This document shows, one piece after another, positions 1 to 9,263 of a DNA stretch of 64,000 nucleotides; the first letter of the stretch is position 1; each line of letters starts with the position of its first letter. The stretch spans positions 186,001 through 250,000 of the forward strand of contig NZ_SNZP01000001.1 of NCBI RefSeq assembly GCF_004363805.1, written 5' to 3'. The position numbers were made by a program, and so were the translations under genes. The notes under the pieces are model-generated. The model had not been told where the DNA came from. It saw nothing but the letters and a program-made list of their open reading frames with translations, and ran no database searches. Source of the DNA: Paludibacterium purpuratum (GTDB lineage: Bacteria; Pseudomonadota; Gammaproteobacteria; Burkholderiales; Chromobacteriaceae).

Positions 1-827
1 ATGCACTCAAGACGCTGCTGAGCGCCGATCTGAATTTGCTCGAACCGCCGGCCGACGATGCGTCCGATAAGGACAAGATCCGCTACAAGGATCTGACCGC
101 GGCGCTCGACCATGTCGTCTCCAATTGGAAAGACGACACCAGCACCAAGCCGGACGACATTGACACCAGCAAGGCTCTGCTCAACAAGACCCTGCTGTCG
201 TGCAGCCCGCTCTACAAAACCGTGCTCGACGAAGTGAAATTCCAGTTGAACCAGTTGCCGCCGAGCGCCGCCATGGCCGGCATCTACACCATGGTGGATA
301 ACACGCGCGGTGTGTGGAAAGCGCCGGCCAACGTCAGCTTGAGCGGGGTGAATTCGCCTACTGTCAGCATTTCGGCGGTGGACCAGGAGGACCTGAACGT
401 CACCGCTCAAGGCAAATCGATCAACGCGATCCGCAGCTTCATCGGCGAGGGCGTGCTGGTATGGGGCGCGCGCACCTTGGACGGCAATAGCCTGGATTGG
501 CGCTACGTCAACGTGCGCCGCACCATGATCATGCTGGAAGAGTCTTGCCGCCTGGCCGCCAAGGCCTTGGTGTTCGAACCGAACGTGGCCAATACCTGGG
601 TCACCATCAGGAGCATGATCCAGAATTTCCTCACCGGTATCTGGAAGCGCGGCGGCTTGGCCGGCGCGTCGCCGGAGGATGCGTTCAGCGTGCATGTCGG
701 GCTGGGCGACACCATGACGCCGGAAGACATTCTGGAAGGCATTTTGCGTGTGACGGTACTGGTGGCCATGGTGCGGCCGGCCGAGTTCATCGAAATCACT
801 TTCCAGCAACAGATGCAGAAATCCTAA
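1..827 (+). CDS. eCIS contractile tail sheath protein (5' truncated)
   Basis: This is the C-terminal part of a phage-type contractile sheath subunit (Afp2/3/4-like), whose contraction drives the inner tube out of the particle. The frame is open back to the first base, so the gene begins upstream of the window; the TTG at 36 is internal. The last 110 residues carry the typical sheath C-terminal domain: YVNVRRTMIMLEES, then NTWVTIRSMIQNFL, a Trp/Gly-rich stretch and a final strand ending FIEITFQQQM. A 46-nt gap with a good AAGGAGGG ribosome site leads to the tail tube gene. The family is certain; which sheath paralogue it is cannot be told from the fragment. Confidence 0.93.
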   Translation, partial: ALKTLLSADLNLLEPPADDASDKDKIRYKDLTAALDHVVSNWKDDTSTKPDDIDTSKALLNKTLLSCSPLYKTVLDEVKFQLNQLPPSAAMAGIYTMVDNTRGVWKAPANVSLSGVNSPTVSISAVDQEDLNVTAQGKSINAIRSFIGEGVLVWGARTLDGNSLDWRYVNVRRTMIMLEESCRLAAKALVFEPNVANTWVTIRSMIQNFLTGIWKRGGLAGASPEDAFSVHVGLGDTMTPEDILEGILRVTVLVAMVRPAEFIEITFQQQMQKS

Positions 828-873
828 CGGGCCGCGGCTTGCGGATCCCAGCGCGAATTAAGGAGGGAGTCAC

Positions 874-1332
874 ATGGCAGACGACGGTTCGGCGCAATCG
901 GCCAATGTATGGCCGATGCCCAAATTCCACTTCCAGGTGAAGTGGGATTCGACGGTGATGTCGTTCGAAGAGGTGTCGGGCCTGGATGTGGAGGCTCAGC
1001 AGATCGAATATCGCCAGGGCGATAGCCCGGTGTTTTCCACGGTCAAAATGCCGGGGTTGAAGAAGTACGGCAACGTGACCATGAAAAAGGGCGTGTTCAA
1101 GGCGGATAACAAGTTCTGGGATTGGTTCAACCAAATCAAGATGAACACCATCAAGCGCGTGCCGGTGATCATCAGCCTGCTTGACGAGGCCGGTAGCCCC
1201 ACCATGGTCTGGACGCTGAACAATGCTTGGCCCGCCAAGATCACCGGCACCGATTTGAAAGCGCAGGGCAACGAGGTGGCGGTCGAAACCATCGAGATCG
1301 CACACGAGGGGTTGACGATTGCCAACGGCTAA
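874..1332 (+). CDS. eCIS inner tail tube protein (Afp1-like, T4 gp19 family)
   Basis: A 152-aa protein of the T4 gp19/Hcp-like tail tube family, which stacks as hexamers inside the sheath and forms the conduit for cargo. The family signature is clear: FHFQVKWDSTVMSFEEVSGLD near the N-terminus (about residues 17-36), a GNVTMKKGVF segment in the middle and NEVAVETIEIAHEGL at the C-terminus. A strong SD (AAGGAGGG, 860-867) precedes the ATG. It sits between the sheath and a second tube paralogue, as in Afp/PVC loci, where one tube protein forms the shaft and another the tube initiator. It is closest in character to Afp1. Confidence 0.92.
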   Translation: MADDGSAQSANVWPMPKFHFQVKWDSTVMSFEEVSGLDVEAQQIEYRQGDSPVFSTVKMPGLKKYGNVTMKKGVFKADNKFWDWFNQIKMNTIKRVPVIISLLDEAGSPTMVWTLNNAWPAKITGTDLKAQGNEVAVETIEIAHEGLTIANG

Positions 1333-1348
1333 GCGCGGTTACTAAGCC

Positions 1349-1822
1349 ATGGCGACCATCCATCGCCCCGGCGATCCGCATTTCATGCCGGTTTCGTTCT
1401 CGTTCGAGGTCACTTTCCCCGGCCAGCGTAGCGGCGTGGATGGCTCGTTCCAGGAGGTGTCGGGGCTGGATGTGCGCATGGAGACCGAGGACGTGCACAG
1501 CGGCGGTGAAAACCGCTACGTGTATAAACTGCCCAAGGGCGTCCAGCAAGACAAACTGGTGCTCAAACGCGGTGTGGCGGATAGCCGCTCGCCGCTGATG
1601 ACCTGGTGCAAGGCGACCCTGGAGGGCGGTTTGGCGCTACCGGTCTTGCCTCGGGACGTGTGCGTCTATCTGCTGGACGAGCAGGGCCACCGGTTGCGCG
1701 GTTGGACCTTCAGCAATGCGTTTCCCGTGCGCTGGAGCGTCGACGAATTCAACTCGACCAAAAACAACGTCGCGATCGAGACCATCGAGTTGGCTTATCT
1801 ACAATGTTCGCGGGGGATGTAA
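1349..1822 (+). CDS. eCIS tail tube protein paralogue (Afp5-like tube initiator)
   Basis: A second 157-aa gp19-family tube protein, 16 nt after the first. It shares the family pattern (SFSFEVTF, then FQEVSGLDV; KLVLKRGV in the middle; NNVAIETIELAYLQC at the end) but differs clearly from its neighbour. It has a longer N-terminus and insertions (METEDVHSGGENRY), as expected of the specialised subunit joining tube to baseplate hub in Afp-type particles. No strong SD is visible, and translation may depend on the upstream gene. The functional split between the two tubes is inferred from known eCIS organisation. Confidence 0.9.
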   Translation: MATIHRPGDPHFMPVSFSFEVTFPGQRSGVDGSFQEVSGLDVRMETEDVHSGGENRYVYKLPKGVQQDKLVLKRGVADSRSPLMTWCKATLEGGLALPVLPRDVCVYLLDEQGHRLRGWTFSNAFPVRWSVDEFNSTKNNVAIETIELAYLQCSRGM

Positions 1823-1825
1823 GAC

Positions 1826-2020
1826 ATGACGATTGAAGTGCGCCAAATGGTCATCCGGTCGGAACTGGCCTCGAACGGGGCCGCTGCGGGCAGGGCGACG
1901 GATAAGCCGGTCGAGGACGACTGCTGCGGAGAAAACCCGCTGGCGGATCAGCCGCATCGGGCGCAGCGCGCGGAAGTGCACACGCTGCGCGAGCAATTGG
2001 AACGGCTGCGGGAACGCTAG
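1826..2020 (+). CDS. Small DUF5908-type eCIS protein (Afp6-like)
   Basis: A 64-aa acidic protein starting MTIEVRQMVIRSEL, the N-terminal signature of the short DUF5908 proteins found between tube and LysM genes in eCIS clusters. The C-terminal half is charged and probably helical (VHTLREQLERLRER). It starts 3 nt after the stop of the tube gene and ends 1 nt before the ATG of the LysM gene, so translation is probably coupled. Its molecular role is not established; position and size match Afp6. Confidence 0.8.
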   Translation: MTIEVRQMVIRSELASNGAAAGRATDKPVEDDCCGENPLADQPHRAQRAEVHTLREQLERLRER

Positions 2021-2021
2021 C

Positions 2022-2720
2022 ATGGCGATTCTCGATGCGCTACAGGCGGAGCGTGCCGCGCTCAAAATCGTGGCGTGCGAAGAACATAACGGCATGGTGA
2101 TGCCCTCGGCGCCGTTCATTTCGCTGCAGGTCAACCCATCCCAGGTTGCGCGTGCCTTCACCACCTGCTTCACCAAGAGCAAACCGATGGGCGACGCCGG
2201 TGCCGGTCGGCAATTTAGCCATATGCAGCCGGGCACTTTATCGTTCTCGACGGTATTCGACGGCACCGGCGTGATTCCGCGCCCGCTGTTTAGCCTATTG
2301 CCCATCAATGTCGAGGATCAGATCGAGTCGCTCAAGCTGGTCGTTTACGACTACAAAGGCACGGCGCACCAGCCCAATATCGTGCAGATTGTCTGGGGCA
2401 GCCAGTCGTTCACCGGCCGACTGACCCGGCTCAACATCACCTACACGTTGTTTCGCCCCAGCGGTTCGCCGTTGCGCGCCACGGTCGAGCTGGCCTTCGA
2501 CGAGTACATCAGCCGCAAACAACGTTCGCTGGAAATCAGCGCCAGTTCCCCCGACCTGAGCCATATGGTCGAGGTGCGCGACGGCGATACCCTGCCGCTG
2601 TTATGCCAGCGCATCTACGGCGATAGCCGCTATTACGCCGAAGTCGCCCGCTTCAACGGTCTGCAGCGCTTTCGCTCTTTGCCGCCCGGTCTACAACTGC
2701 ATTTCCCGCCGCTGGAGTGA
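2022..2720 (+). CDS. LysM-containing baseplate hub adaptor (Afp7-like)
   Basis: A 232-aa protein. The frame is open further upstream to 1833, but the ATG at 2022, just after the previous stop, is the sensible start because the upstream stretch only reads the preceding gene out of frame. The N-terminal two thirds form a hub domain (FISLQVNPSQVARAF; LRATVELAFDEYIS). The C-terminal 55 residues are a LysM domain: MVEVRDGDTLPLLCQRIYGD, then YYAEVARFNGL and LPPGLQLHFPP. In contractile tails this family (T4 gp53-like/Afp7) links the spike hub to the tube or wedge. It is followed 3 nt later by the spike gene. Confidence 0.88.
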   Translation: MAILDALQAERAALKIVACEEHNGMVMPSAPFISLQVNPSQVARAFTTCFTKSKPMGDAGAGRQFSHMQPGTLSFSTVFDGTGVIPRPLFSLLPINVEDQIESLKLVVYDYKGTAHQPNIVQIVWGSQSFTGRLTRLNITYTLFRPSGSPLRATVELAFDEYISRKQRSLEISASSPDLSHMVEVRDGDTLPLLCQRIYGDSRYYAEVARFNGLQRFRSLPPGLQLHFPPLE

Positions 2721-2723
2721 CAC

Positions 2724-4511
2724 ATGGGTGCGAGACCAGGCTTGGATCAGGAGGGCGATCTGCGGGTCAAGGTGTCTTGCGACGGCAAACCGCAGGTGGA
2801 TCTACCGTTGGTCTCGCTCACCGTGCGGCGCGCATTCAATCGCGTCCCCTGGGCCGAACTGATCGTTCAGGACGGCGATATGGCGAGCGGGAAATTCAAA
2901 CTCGGCGACGGCAATGCTTTCGAGCCGGGAACCAAAGTGCTGATCAGCGCGGGCTACGGCCCCGCAAGCGAGCCATTGTTCGACGGCATCGTGGTCGGCA
3001 TCGGCATCAAAATCGATGGCCCGAACGCCGCGCGTCTGGTGGTCGAGTGCCGCGACCCGGTCTGCAGGATGACGTTGGGCCGCAATAACGCCAACTATTT
3101 GCAGCAGAAGGATAGCGCCATCATCGGCAAGCTGATCGGCCAGTATGACGGGCTGACGGCCGATGTGGTCGAGACGACGCTGGAACACGACGAGCTGGTG
3201 CAATACGACTGCAGCGATTGGGATTTCATGCTGGCGCGCGCCGAATGCAACGGCCTGTTGGTGAATGTGGCCAACGGCCGCGTCAGTGTGCAGCCGCCCC
3301 AAGGCCAGCGGATGGTGGGCGAATTGGCCTGGGGGCGCGACCTCTACGCCTTCAGCGCCCATACCGACGCGCGTCATCAATACACCGCCGCGCGCGCGAC
3401 CGCCTGGGATGCGCAGCAATTGGCCATCGTGCAAGGCAGCGAGGCCAAGCCGACCGCCTTGCTCCAGCAAGGCGACTTGAGCGGCCAGAAATTGGCCAAG
3501 GTCGCCAGCCCGAAAACCCTGGCATTGCACACCGCCACCCAGCAAGAACAAGCGGCGCTGACCACTTGGGCCGAGGCGACGCAGATGAAGGCGGCGCTTG
3601 CGCGCATTCGCGGCCGCTTGACCTGCCGCGGCTATAGCGGCATCGAGCCGGGCGCGGTGATCCAGGTCGAACGGGTCGGCCGGCATTTCGCCGGCGAAGT
3701 GCTGGTCAGCGCGGTCGAGCACTGCCTCGACAACAGCGAATGGCACGCGGAGGTCGAGTTTGGCTTGGCGCCGGACTGGCACATGATGCGCGACGATGTG
3801 CAAATGCCTGCCGCCGCGGGCCTGTTGCCCGGCGTCGGCGGGCTGCAGATCGGCGTGGTGCTCAAACTCGACGGCGACCCGAAAGACGCCCAGCGTATCC
3901 AGATCAAGCTGCCGGTCATGCAGGCCGAAACCGAGGGGGTATGGGCGCGCTGCCTGCAGTTTTACGGCTCAAACGGGTTTGGCGCGCTGTTCTTGCCCGA
4001 AGTCGGCGACGAGGTCATCGTCGGCTACCTGAACGATGATCCCAGCCATCCGGTAGTGCTGGGTTCGCTCTACAGCGGAAAACACGCGCCGCCTTACCCT
4101 ATCGAGGCCGACAACGATACCAAGGCCATCGTCACCCGCGCTAAGCACAAGATCGAGTTCAACGAAAAAGACAAGATCCTGACCATTACCACGCCCGGCA
4201 AAAACAAGCTGGTGCTTGACGATGACGATCAATCCATCCTGATCCAGGATCAGCACAACAACAGCATCAAGTTGTCGCAAGACGGCATCGCGCTCGATAC
4301 GCCCTACGACATTACGCTCAGCGCGAAAAAGAACATCAAGCTCGATGCCCAAATGGCCATCGAGCTGACCGCCCAGGCCAACGCCAAGATCGCCGGGCTG
4401 AACATCGACTGCGAAGCCCAGGCCGGTTTTAGCGGCAAAGGCAACGCCAAGGCCGAGCTGTCGTCCACGGGTCAGGTTACCGTCAGCGGCAGCCTGGTCA
4501 AGATCAATTGA
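2724..4511 (+). CDS. VgrG-like spike/baseplate hub protein (Afp8-like)
   Basis: A 595-aa protein combining a gp27-like hub (roughly residues 1-370) with a gp5/Phage_base_V OB fold (about 385-460: IQIKLPVMQAETEGVWARCL, EVGDEVIVGYLNDDPSHPVVLGSLY). The C-terminal beta-helical spike is rich in alternating polar and hydrophobic residues (repeated NIKLDAQMAIELTA-type segments). This is the standard VgrG/Afp8 architecture, and the trimer forms the central spike under the tube. No C-terminal enzymatic extension is present, so cargo is probably carried in the tube or bound elsewhere. The PAAR tip gene follows 10 nt downstream. Confidence 0.93.
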   Translation: MGARPGLDQEGDLRVKVSCDGKPQVDLPLVSLTVRRAFNRVPWAELIVQDGDMASGKFKLGDGNAFEPGTKVLISAGYGPASEPLFDGIVVGIGIKIDGPNAARLVVECRDPVCRMTLGRNNANYLQQKDSAIIGKLIGQYDGLTADVVETTLEHDELVQYDCSDWDFMLARAECNGLLVNVANGRVSVQPPQGQRMVGELAWGRDLYAFSAHTDARHQYTAARATAWDAQQLAIVQGSEAKPTALLQQGDLSGQKLAKVASPKTLALHTATQQEQAALTTWAEATQMKAALARIRGRLTCRGYSGIEPGAVIQVERVGRHFAGEVLVSAVEHCLDNSEWHAEVEFGLAPDWHMMRDDVQMPAAAGLLPGVGGLQIGVVLKLDGDPKDAQRIQIKLPVMQAETEGVWARCLQFYGSNGFGALFLPEVGDEVIVGYLNDDPSHPVVLGSLYSGKHAPPYPIEADNDTKAIVTRAKHKIEFNEKDKILTITTPGKNKLVLDDDDQSILIQDQHNNSIKLSQDGIALDTPYDITLSAKKNIKLDAQMAIELTAQANAKIAGLNIDCEAQAGFSGKGNAKAELSSTGQVTVSGSLVKIN

Positions 4512-4521
4512 GGAGCATGCC

Positions 4522-4824
4522 ATGCCGCCCGCCGCGCGCCTGACCGATATGCATACTTGCCCGGTGGTGTCGGTCTGGGGATCGCCACACGGCGGCGGGC
4601 CGATTGTCGGTCCAGGCATTACCAACGTGCTGATCGGCGGGCTGTGCGCCGCCGTGGTCGGCGATAGCGCCCTGTGCAGCGGCGCGCCCGAGATGCCGAA
4701 TTCGATCGTCAAGGGCTCGACCACCGTCTTGATCGGCGGCCGCCCGGCGGCGCGGGTGGGCGACCCCACCGCGCACGGCGGCAATATCACCCTCGGCATT
4801 TTGAATGTGCTGATCGGAGGCTGA
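4522..4824 (+). CDS. PAAR-repeat spike tip protein (Afp10-like)
   Basis: A 100-aa PAAR protein. It begins MPPAARLTDMHTCP and contains the expected PAAR elements: the early HTC, repeated VLIGG turns (NVLIGG, TVLIGG, NVLIGG), GRPAARVGDPTAHGG and Cys/His residues able to hold the metal that sharpens the tip. It has no N- or C-terminal extension, so it is a bare tip rather than an evolved effector-carrying PAAR. SD GAGGAGC lies 7 nt upstream. It lies between the spike and gp25-like genes, as in other eCIS loci. Confidence 0.93.
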   Translation: MPPAARLTDMHTCPVVSVWGSPHGGGPIVGPGITNVLIGGLCAAVVGDSALCSGAPEMPNSIVKGSTTVLIGGRPAARVGDPTAHGGNITLGILNVLIGG

Positions 4825-4826
4825 AT

Positions 4827-5240
4827 ATGAGCCCGTTTCTCGGCCGCGGCTGGCAATTTCCGGTGCACTTCGATCCCGGCAGCAAACAGGCCGGAATGGT
4901 GTCGGGCCTGGAGGACATCGAGGAGAGTCTTCGCATCCTGCTAGGAACCCAGCCCGGCGAGCGCGTCATGTTGCCGGAGTATGGCTGCGGCCTGCGGCGC
5001 ATGGTGTTCGAGGCGTTGAGCGAGGGCATGCTGGCCGAATTGAAGGCGATGATTCGCAAGGCGGTGTTGTTTTTCGAGCCGCGCATCCTGCTCGAACGCA
5101 TCGACGTCGACGTGGAGGATGCCCGGCTCGGCCGGCTCGACGTGCTGCTGGTGTATACCCTGCGTACCACCAATACCCGGCACAACCTCGTCTATCCCCT
5201 GTATCTCGACCAGGCCAGTACGCCGGTCGATGCCTATTGA
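4827..5240 (+). CDS. gp25-like baseplate wedge protein (Afp9-like)
   Basis: A 137-aa protein of the T4 gp25/GPW family, which joins the baseplate wedge to the first sheath ring. The signature is DIEESLRILLGTQPGERVMLPEYGCGL (about residues 33-59), with the EPR-type motif present as EPRILLERI. The ATG at 4827 lies 2 nt after the PAAR stop; the longer open frame from 4674 merely overlaps the PAAR gene. Six nucleotides separate it from the giant baseplate gene. Confidence 0.92.
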   Translation: MSPFLGRGWQFPVHFDPGSKQAGMVSGLEDIEESLRILLGTQPGERVMLPEYGCGLRRMVFEALSEGMLAELKAMIRKAVLFFEPRILLERIDVDVEDARLGRLDVLLVYTLRTTNTRHNLVYPLYLDQASTPVDAY

Positions 5241-5246
5241 GATCGC

Positions 5247-8200
5247 ATGCCATACGGAACACGGCAAAACCAGCGTTTGAGCGCAGCCCTTCAGCCGGGC
5301 TATATCCTGCCCGACGAGTTCAGCCTGGCCGAGCGGCTGTGCCTGAGCGTGGCCCAGGCGGCCGGTCTGCGCTTTGCCGGCGGCGCCGAGCACGAGCGCT
5401 GGGACGAGGTGCTGCGTAGCGACGAAGCGGTGTTGTTGGCCGAGCTTGCGGCGTTGCCGCTCGAACGGATGCAGCAGACCTTTCTCTCGGCCTTGAGCTG
5501 GGAGGCGCCGGAGAGTCTGTGGCGGCAGCTGTGGGCGTTTGCGCGCCGTTACGACGATATGCGCTGGCGTCTGACCCGCGCGCATACCCCGGCGGCGGTC
5601 GCGTTGGGCCAGGCGCTTTCCGCCCGGATCGAGTCGGGGTTGGGCGAATTGTGGGCGCGCGGCATCCTGGTGTTCGGGGTCGGCGAGGGCGAGCTGCACC
5701 CGGCCTGGGCACGGCAAGTCCCGGACGCCGGCGCGACCGGCGCCGAGGACGAAGCGACCCGGCGCCAATTGCTGCGCCGTTGTTGGCTGGCGCTGAGCCA
5801 AGCGCTCGGCGCCGAGCGCGATGCGGCGCAGGCGGCATTCGAGCAAAGTCTGCACAGCGGCCGGCACGATCCGGCCATGGGGCTGCTGCTCGCCGCGCTG
5901 CAGCTCTATCAAGTCAGTCGCGCGCCGCTCAACCGTTTTCCGGAGCGGCTGATCGATTTCTACTACCGCGATGTGCTGCGTTTGAGACCCCGGCCGGCAG
6001 CCGCCGAGTATGTCCATCTGCTGTTGGAGCGCGACCCGCGTTACGCGGGCGAAGTCTCCATTGCGGCCGGTATGCGCTTTATCGGCGGCGAGGATGCCAA
6101 CGGCCGGGCGATCGCCTTTGCGGCGGACGGTCCGCTGACGCTGAGCGACACCCGTATTCAGGCTTTGTGCAGTGTGCGCGTCGAGCGCGATCCGTTGATT
6201 TCGCCCGAATGCGAATTCGATTACGCCACCCGCGTGCAGGCGGAAGTGTTGCCGCCGCAAGCGCCGGAGGCGGCCTATCGGCCTCGCCCGGCCTGGTGGC
6301 CGGTGCTGGGCGGGCAGGCCAAGGGGTCGGCCGCGCGAGCCGAGGACGCCGAACTTGGCCTCGCCGTGGCCTCGCCGTTACTGCTGCTGAGAGAAGGGCG
6401 GCGCGAAGTGCGCCTGCGCCTGCGCTTTGCGCATCCCGCCGATGACGACGCGTTGCTCGCTCGTGCGCTACGCATGCCCGTCGACCGACGCGATGCCGCT
6501 TGGGTGGCCGAAGTGTTCGCGCGCTATGCCGCACACGAATGGCAGCACTTCCCGCCGCGCCCTCGTCCGACGCCGCCGTCTGCGCTCGACGTGGCCGAGA
6601 TGGCGCGCGCCGCCTGGGCGCGTTCGCCTCGCTTCGATGGCGACGGGCATGTGGCCTTCTTGCTGGCCGCCTGCCTGGCTGCCAAGCAGGCAGGCATATT
6701 CGCCGAACGGCTGGGGCGGCTGTTTGCCGCCTGGTTGATCGCGCTTGACGACCTGCGCCCGGAGGACCTTGCCGCGTTGCGCGCGCACGCGGCCAGCTTG
6801 CGCGACCCCGGGCAGGGCGTGCGCGCAGTCGAACTCGACGACCCGTTGATCCTGATCTACCCGTCGCGGCGCGGCGGCGCGGCGGATCGCCCGGATCGCA
6901 CCCTGATCTTCAGTCGCGTATTCGAGCAAGTGTGGCAGGCGCATCTCAGCGTGGCGGACGGTTGGCTCGCGATCGAGCGGGTTTTCGTCCGTCGGCTTTG
7001 CGGCACAACCGAACTCGGCGGCGGCCTGACGCTGGCCTTGCGTCTGGGGCCGGAACAGCCGCCTATCGTGGCCTGCCAGCCCGGCGTGCATGGCGAACAC
7101 TGGCCGGCGCAGGCGGTGTTGCAATTGCGGCTTCGCACCCGCTCGCGACTCTATGCCTACAGCCTGCTGCAACAGTATCGCTTGTGCGAGTTGCATCTCG
7201 ATGTGGCGGTGCGCGACGCGCGCCATCTGGTGCTGTACAACCAATTGGGCCGGCTCGATCCCTCCAAGCCCTTTCAGCCCTTCGGTCCTATGCCGGTGCA
7301 AGGCAACTATATGCTGCTGGGCAGCCCCGAGCTGGCGTGCAAGCCCTTACTCTCGCTACGTCTGCGGCTGAGGTGGTCGGGGTTGCCCGATGGGCCGGGT
7401 GGACTGGCCGAGCACTACGCCGCCTATCCAGGCGATTGGCGCAATGGCCAGTTCCGTCTGCTGCCGCAGCTGTTGGTCGATGGTCAATGGTGCGCGGAAC
7501 GCGGAACGCTGCCGATGTTTGCCGAGCGTCGCGGCGAGACGCGCCTGGCGCGCGAAAGCCAACTCGATTTCCCGCGCGATACCTTGCGCCGCTGGCAACG
7601 CGCCATACCGGTCGGGACGGATGGGCAGCCCTTCTTGTACGGCCTGGATAGTCGCAACGGCTTTTTTCGCTTCGAATTGTGCGAGCCGGCCGGCGCCTTC
7701 GGGCATGCCGCCTACCCCGGGCTGCTCGGCGCGGCGCTCACTCGCAACGCACGGCGCAAGCGGGCGGCCCCGCTGCCGCGCGAGCCCTATACCCCCAGTT
7801 TGGAAGGGGTGAGCCTCAGCTATCAGGCCAGCCTTGCCTTGCCTTTGACGCGCGAGGTCGTCGATGCGCGTCGCGACGGGGGCCATCTGGCCGTCTACCA
7901 TCTACATCCGTTCGGTGTGCTCGATCTCGGCCATGATCGCGGCGGCGGCTATCCGCGACTGCTGCCGCGTTTCGCACATGACGGCAACCTGTTCGTCGGT
8001 CTGGGCGGCAGCGACCCGCAAGGTGCGCTGAGCCTGTTGTTTCACTTGCGCAAGGAAGAGGCCGCGGAGCGCCTGCGCGAGACGCCGCCAGCGCTGCAGT
8101 GGTCTGCCTGGCTGGCTGACGGCTGGCGCGCGCTGGCGCCGCAACAGCAATTGGCCGACGACACGCAAGGCATGCTGCGCACCGGCATCGTGCAGCTGAA

Positions 8201-9263
8201 CCTGCCCGCCGACATGCGCACCGACTGTGCCGCCTTGCCGGCTCGCGGTTATTGGCTAAGGCTCGGCGCGGATTGGGGCTTTGGCCAGTTGGCCGGTTTG
8301 TACGGCGTGCACGCGCATGCGATCCGCGCCACGCGCTGCGAGGCCGCCTCGGCCGACGATAGCGCCGAACCGCTAGCGCCGGACAGCGTGAACGCACCGG
8401 CGCAAAGCCTGGCGGGTTTACGCGGCGTGCGCCAAGTCGGACAGTCGGCCGGGCGGCGTGTCGCCGACCCGCCGGAAGCGTTGCGCCTGCGCGGCGCCGA
8501 ACGCCTGCGCCACAAACAGCGCGCCATCACCGCTTGGGATTACGAGCGCCTGCTGCTCGATGCCTTTCCCGAGGTGCACAAGGCCAAGTGTTTGCCCTAT
8601 CACCCGGCCAGCGCGGATGGCCTGCCGTTGCACCCCGTCCCGGGCCAAGTGTTGGTCGTGGTGGTGCCGCACCCGCATCGAGGCAGCTTGTTCAGCAGCA
8701 CCGAAGCGCCGAGATTGGACGCCGATGCCATCGTCGCCATGCAGGCGTATTTGCAGGCACGCGCGCCGAGCGGCGCACGTGTGTGGGTACGCAATGCCGC
8801 CTACGAGCGCGTCCAGGTGCGCGGAACCTTGCGGCTGGAGCCGGGCCGCCATGCCGGTGCGACGCTGCGCCGGCTCAATCAGGCCCTGGTCGAATTTCTG
8901 TCCCCTTGGCACACGGGCGGTGTGGAGGCCGATTTCGACTCCACCTTGCGCGCCGAGGCGATCGAAGCCTTTCTGCGCGCGCAGGACGACGTCGCCGCGG
9001 TCGGCCGGCTTGCCTTGCTGCATATCGCGCGCGACGACCATCACTTCTACCGCCTGCGGGACGTGCCGGTTTCAGGCGAGCTGCGCGGCGTGACGCCGCT
9101 TAAGCCATGGAGTTTGTTGCTGCCGGTACGCCAGCATCTGTTGCGGGTGGACGACGAGCAGCCGGGGTTGGCGCCGCCCGCCACCGGCATCGACCGGCTG
9201 GAAATCGGCGCCACCTTTATCGTCGGCCGGCGCGCCGACGCGGCGGGAGCGAACGCGTCATGA
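5247..9263 (+). CDS. Giant baseplate-J-like protein (Afp11-like)
   Basis: At 1338 aa this is the largest gene in the window. It is a soluble, Arg/Leu/Ala-rich protein with no signal peptide or membrane segment. The last third has the baseplate-J/gp6-like features: RHKQRAITAWDYERLLLDAF (about residues 1085-1105), then VLVVVVPHP and a wedge-type ending ELRGVTPLKPWSLLLPVRQH. In Afp-type particles this protein forms, with the Afp12-like protein, the wedge ring of the baseplate. The N-terminal half is eCIS-specific. The stop overlaps the ATG of the next gene by 4 nt, indicating coupled translation. Confidence 0.88.
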   Translation: MPYGTRQNQRLSAALQPGYILPDEFSLAERLCLSVAQAAGLRFAGGAEHERWDEVLRSDEAVLLAELAALPLERMQQTFLSALSWEAPESLWRQLWAFARRYDDMRWRLTRAHTPAAVALGQALSARIESGLGELWARGILVFGVGEGELHPAWARQVPDAGATGAEDEATRRQLLRRCWLALSQALGAERDAAQAAFEQSLHSGRHDPAMGLLLAALQLYQVSRAPLNRFPERLIDFYYRDVLRLRPRPAAAEYVHLLLERDPRYAGEVSIAAGMRFIGGEDANGRAIAFAADGPLTLSDTRIQALCSVRVERDPLISPECEFDYATRVQAEVLPPQAPEAAYRPRPAWWPVLGGQAKGSAARAEDAELGLAVASPLLLLREGRREVRLRLRFAHPADDDALLARALRMPVDRRDAAWVAEVFARYAAHEWQHFPPRPRPTPPSALDVAEMARAAWARSPRFDGDGHVAFLLAACLAAKQAGIFAERLGRLFAAWLIALDDLRPEDLAALRAHAASLRDPGQGVRAVELDDPLILIYPSRRGGAADRPDRTLIFSRVFEQVWQAHLSVADGWLAIERVFVRRLCGTTELGGGLTLALRLGPEQPPIVACQPGVHGEHWPAQAVLQLRLRTRSRLYAYSLLQQYRLCELHLDVAVRDARHLVLYNQLGRLDPSKPFQPFGPMPVQGNYMLLGSPELACKPLLSLRLRLRWSGLPDGPGGLAEHYAAYPGDWRNGQFRLLPQLLVDGQWCAERGTLPMFAERRGETRLARESQLDFPRDTLRRWQRAIPVGTDGQPFLYGLDSRNGFFRFELCEPAGAFGHAAYPGLLGAALTRNARRKRAAPLPREPYTPSLEGVSLSYQASLALPLTREVVDARRDGGHLAVYHLHPFGVLDLGHDRGGGYPRLLPRFAHDGNLFVGLGGSDPQGALSLLFHLRKEEAAERLRETPPALQWSAWLADGWRALAPQQQLADDTQGMLRTGIVQLNLPADMRTDCAALPARGYWLRLGADWGFGQLAGLYGVHAHAIRATRCEAASADDSAEPLAPDSVNAPAQSLAGLRGVRQVGQSAGRRVADPPEALRLRGAERLRHKQRAITAWDYERLLLDAFPEVHKAKCLPYHPASADGLPLHPVPGQVLVVVVPHPHRGSLFSSTEAPRLDADAIVAMQAYLQARAPSGARVWVRNAAYERVQVRGTLRLEPGRHAGATLRRLNQALVEFLSPWHTGGVEADFDSTLRAEAIEAFLRAQDDVAAVGRLALLHIARDDHHFYRLRDVPVSGELRGVTPLKPWSLLLPVRQHLLRVDDEQPGLAPPATGIDRLEIGATFIVGRRADAAGANAS

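Noticed and set aside
4941-6260. 439-codon minus-strand open frame
   Set aside because: It lies antisense to the gp25-like and giant baseplate genes, is Arg/Gln/His-rich and has no recognisable domain; typical shadow frame in high-GC DNA.
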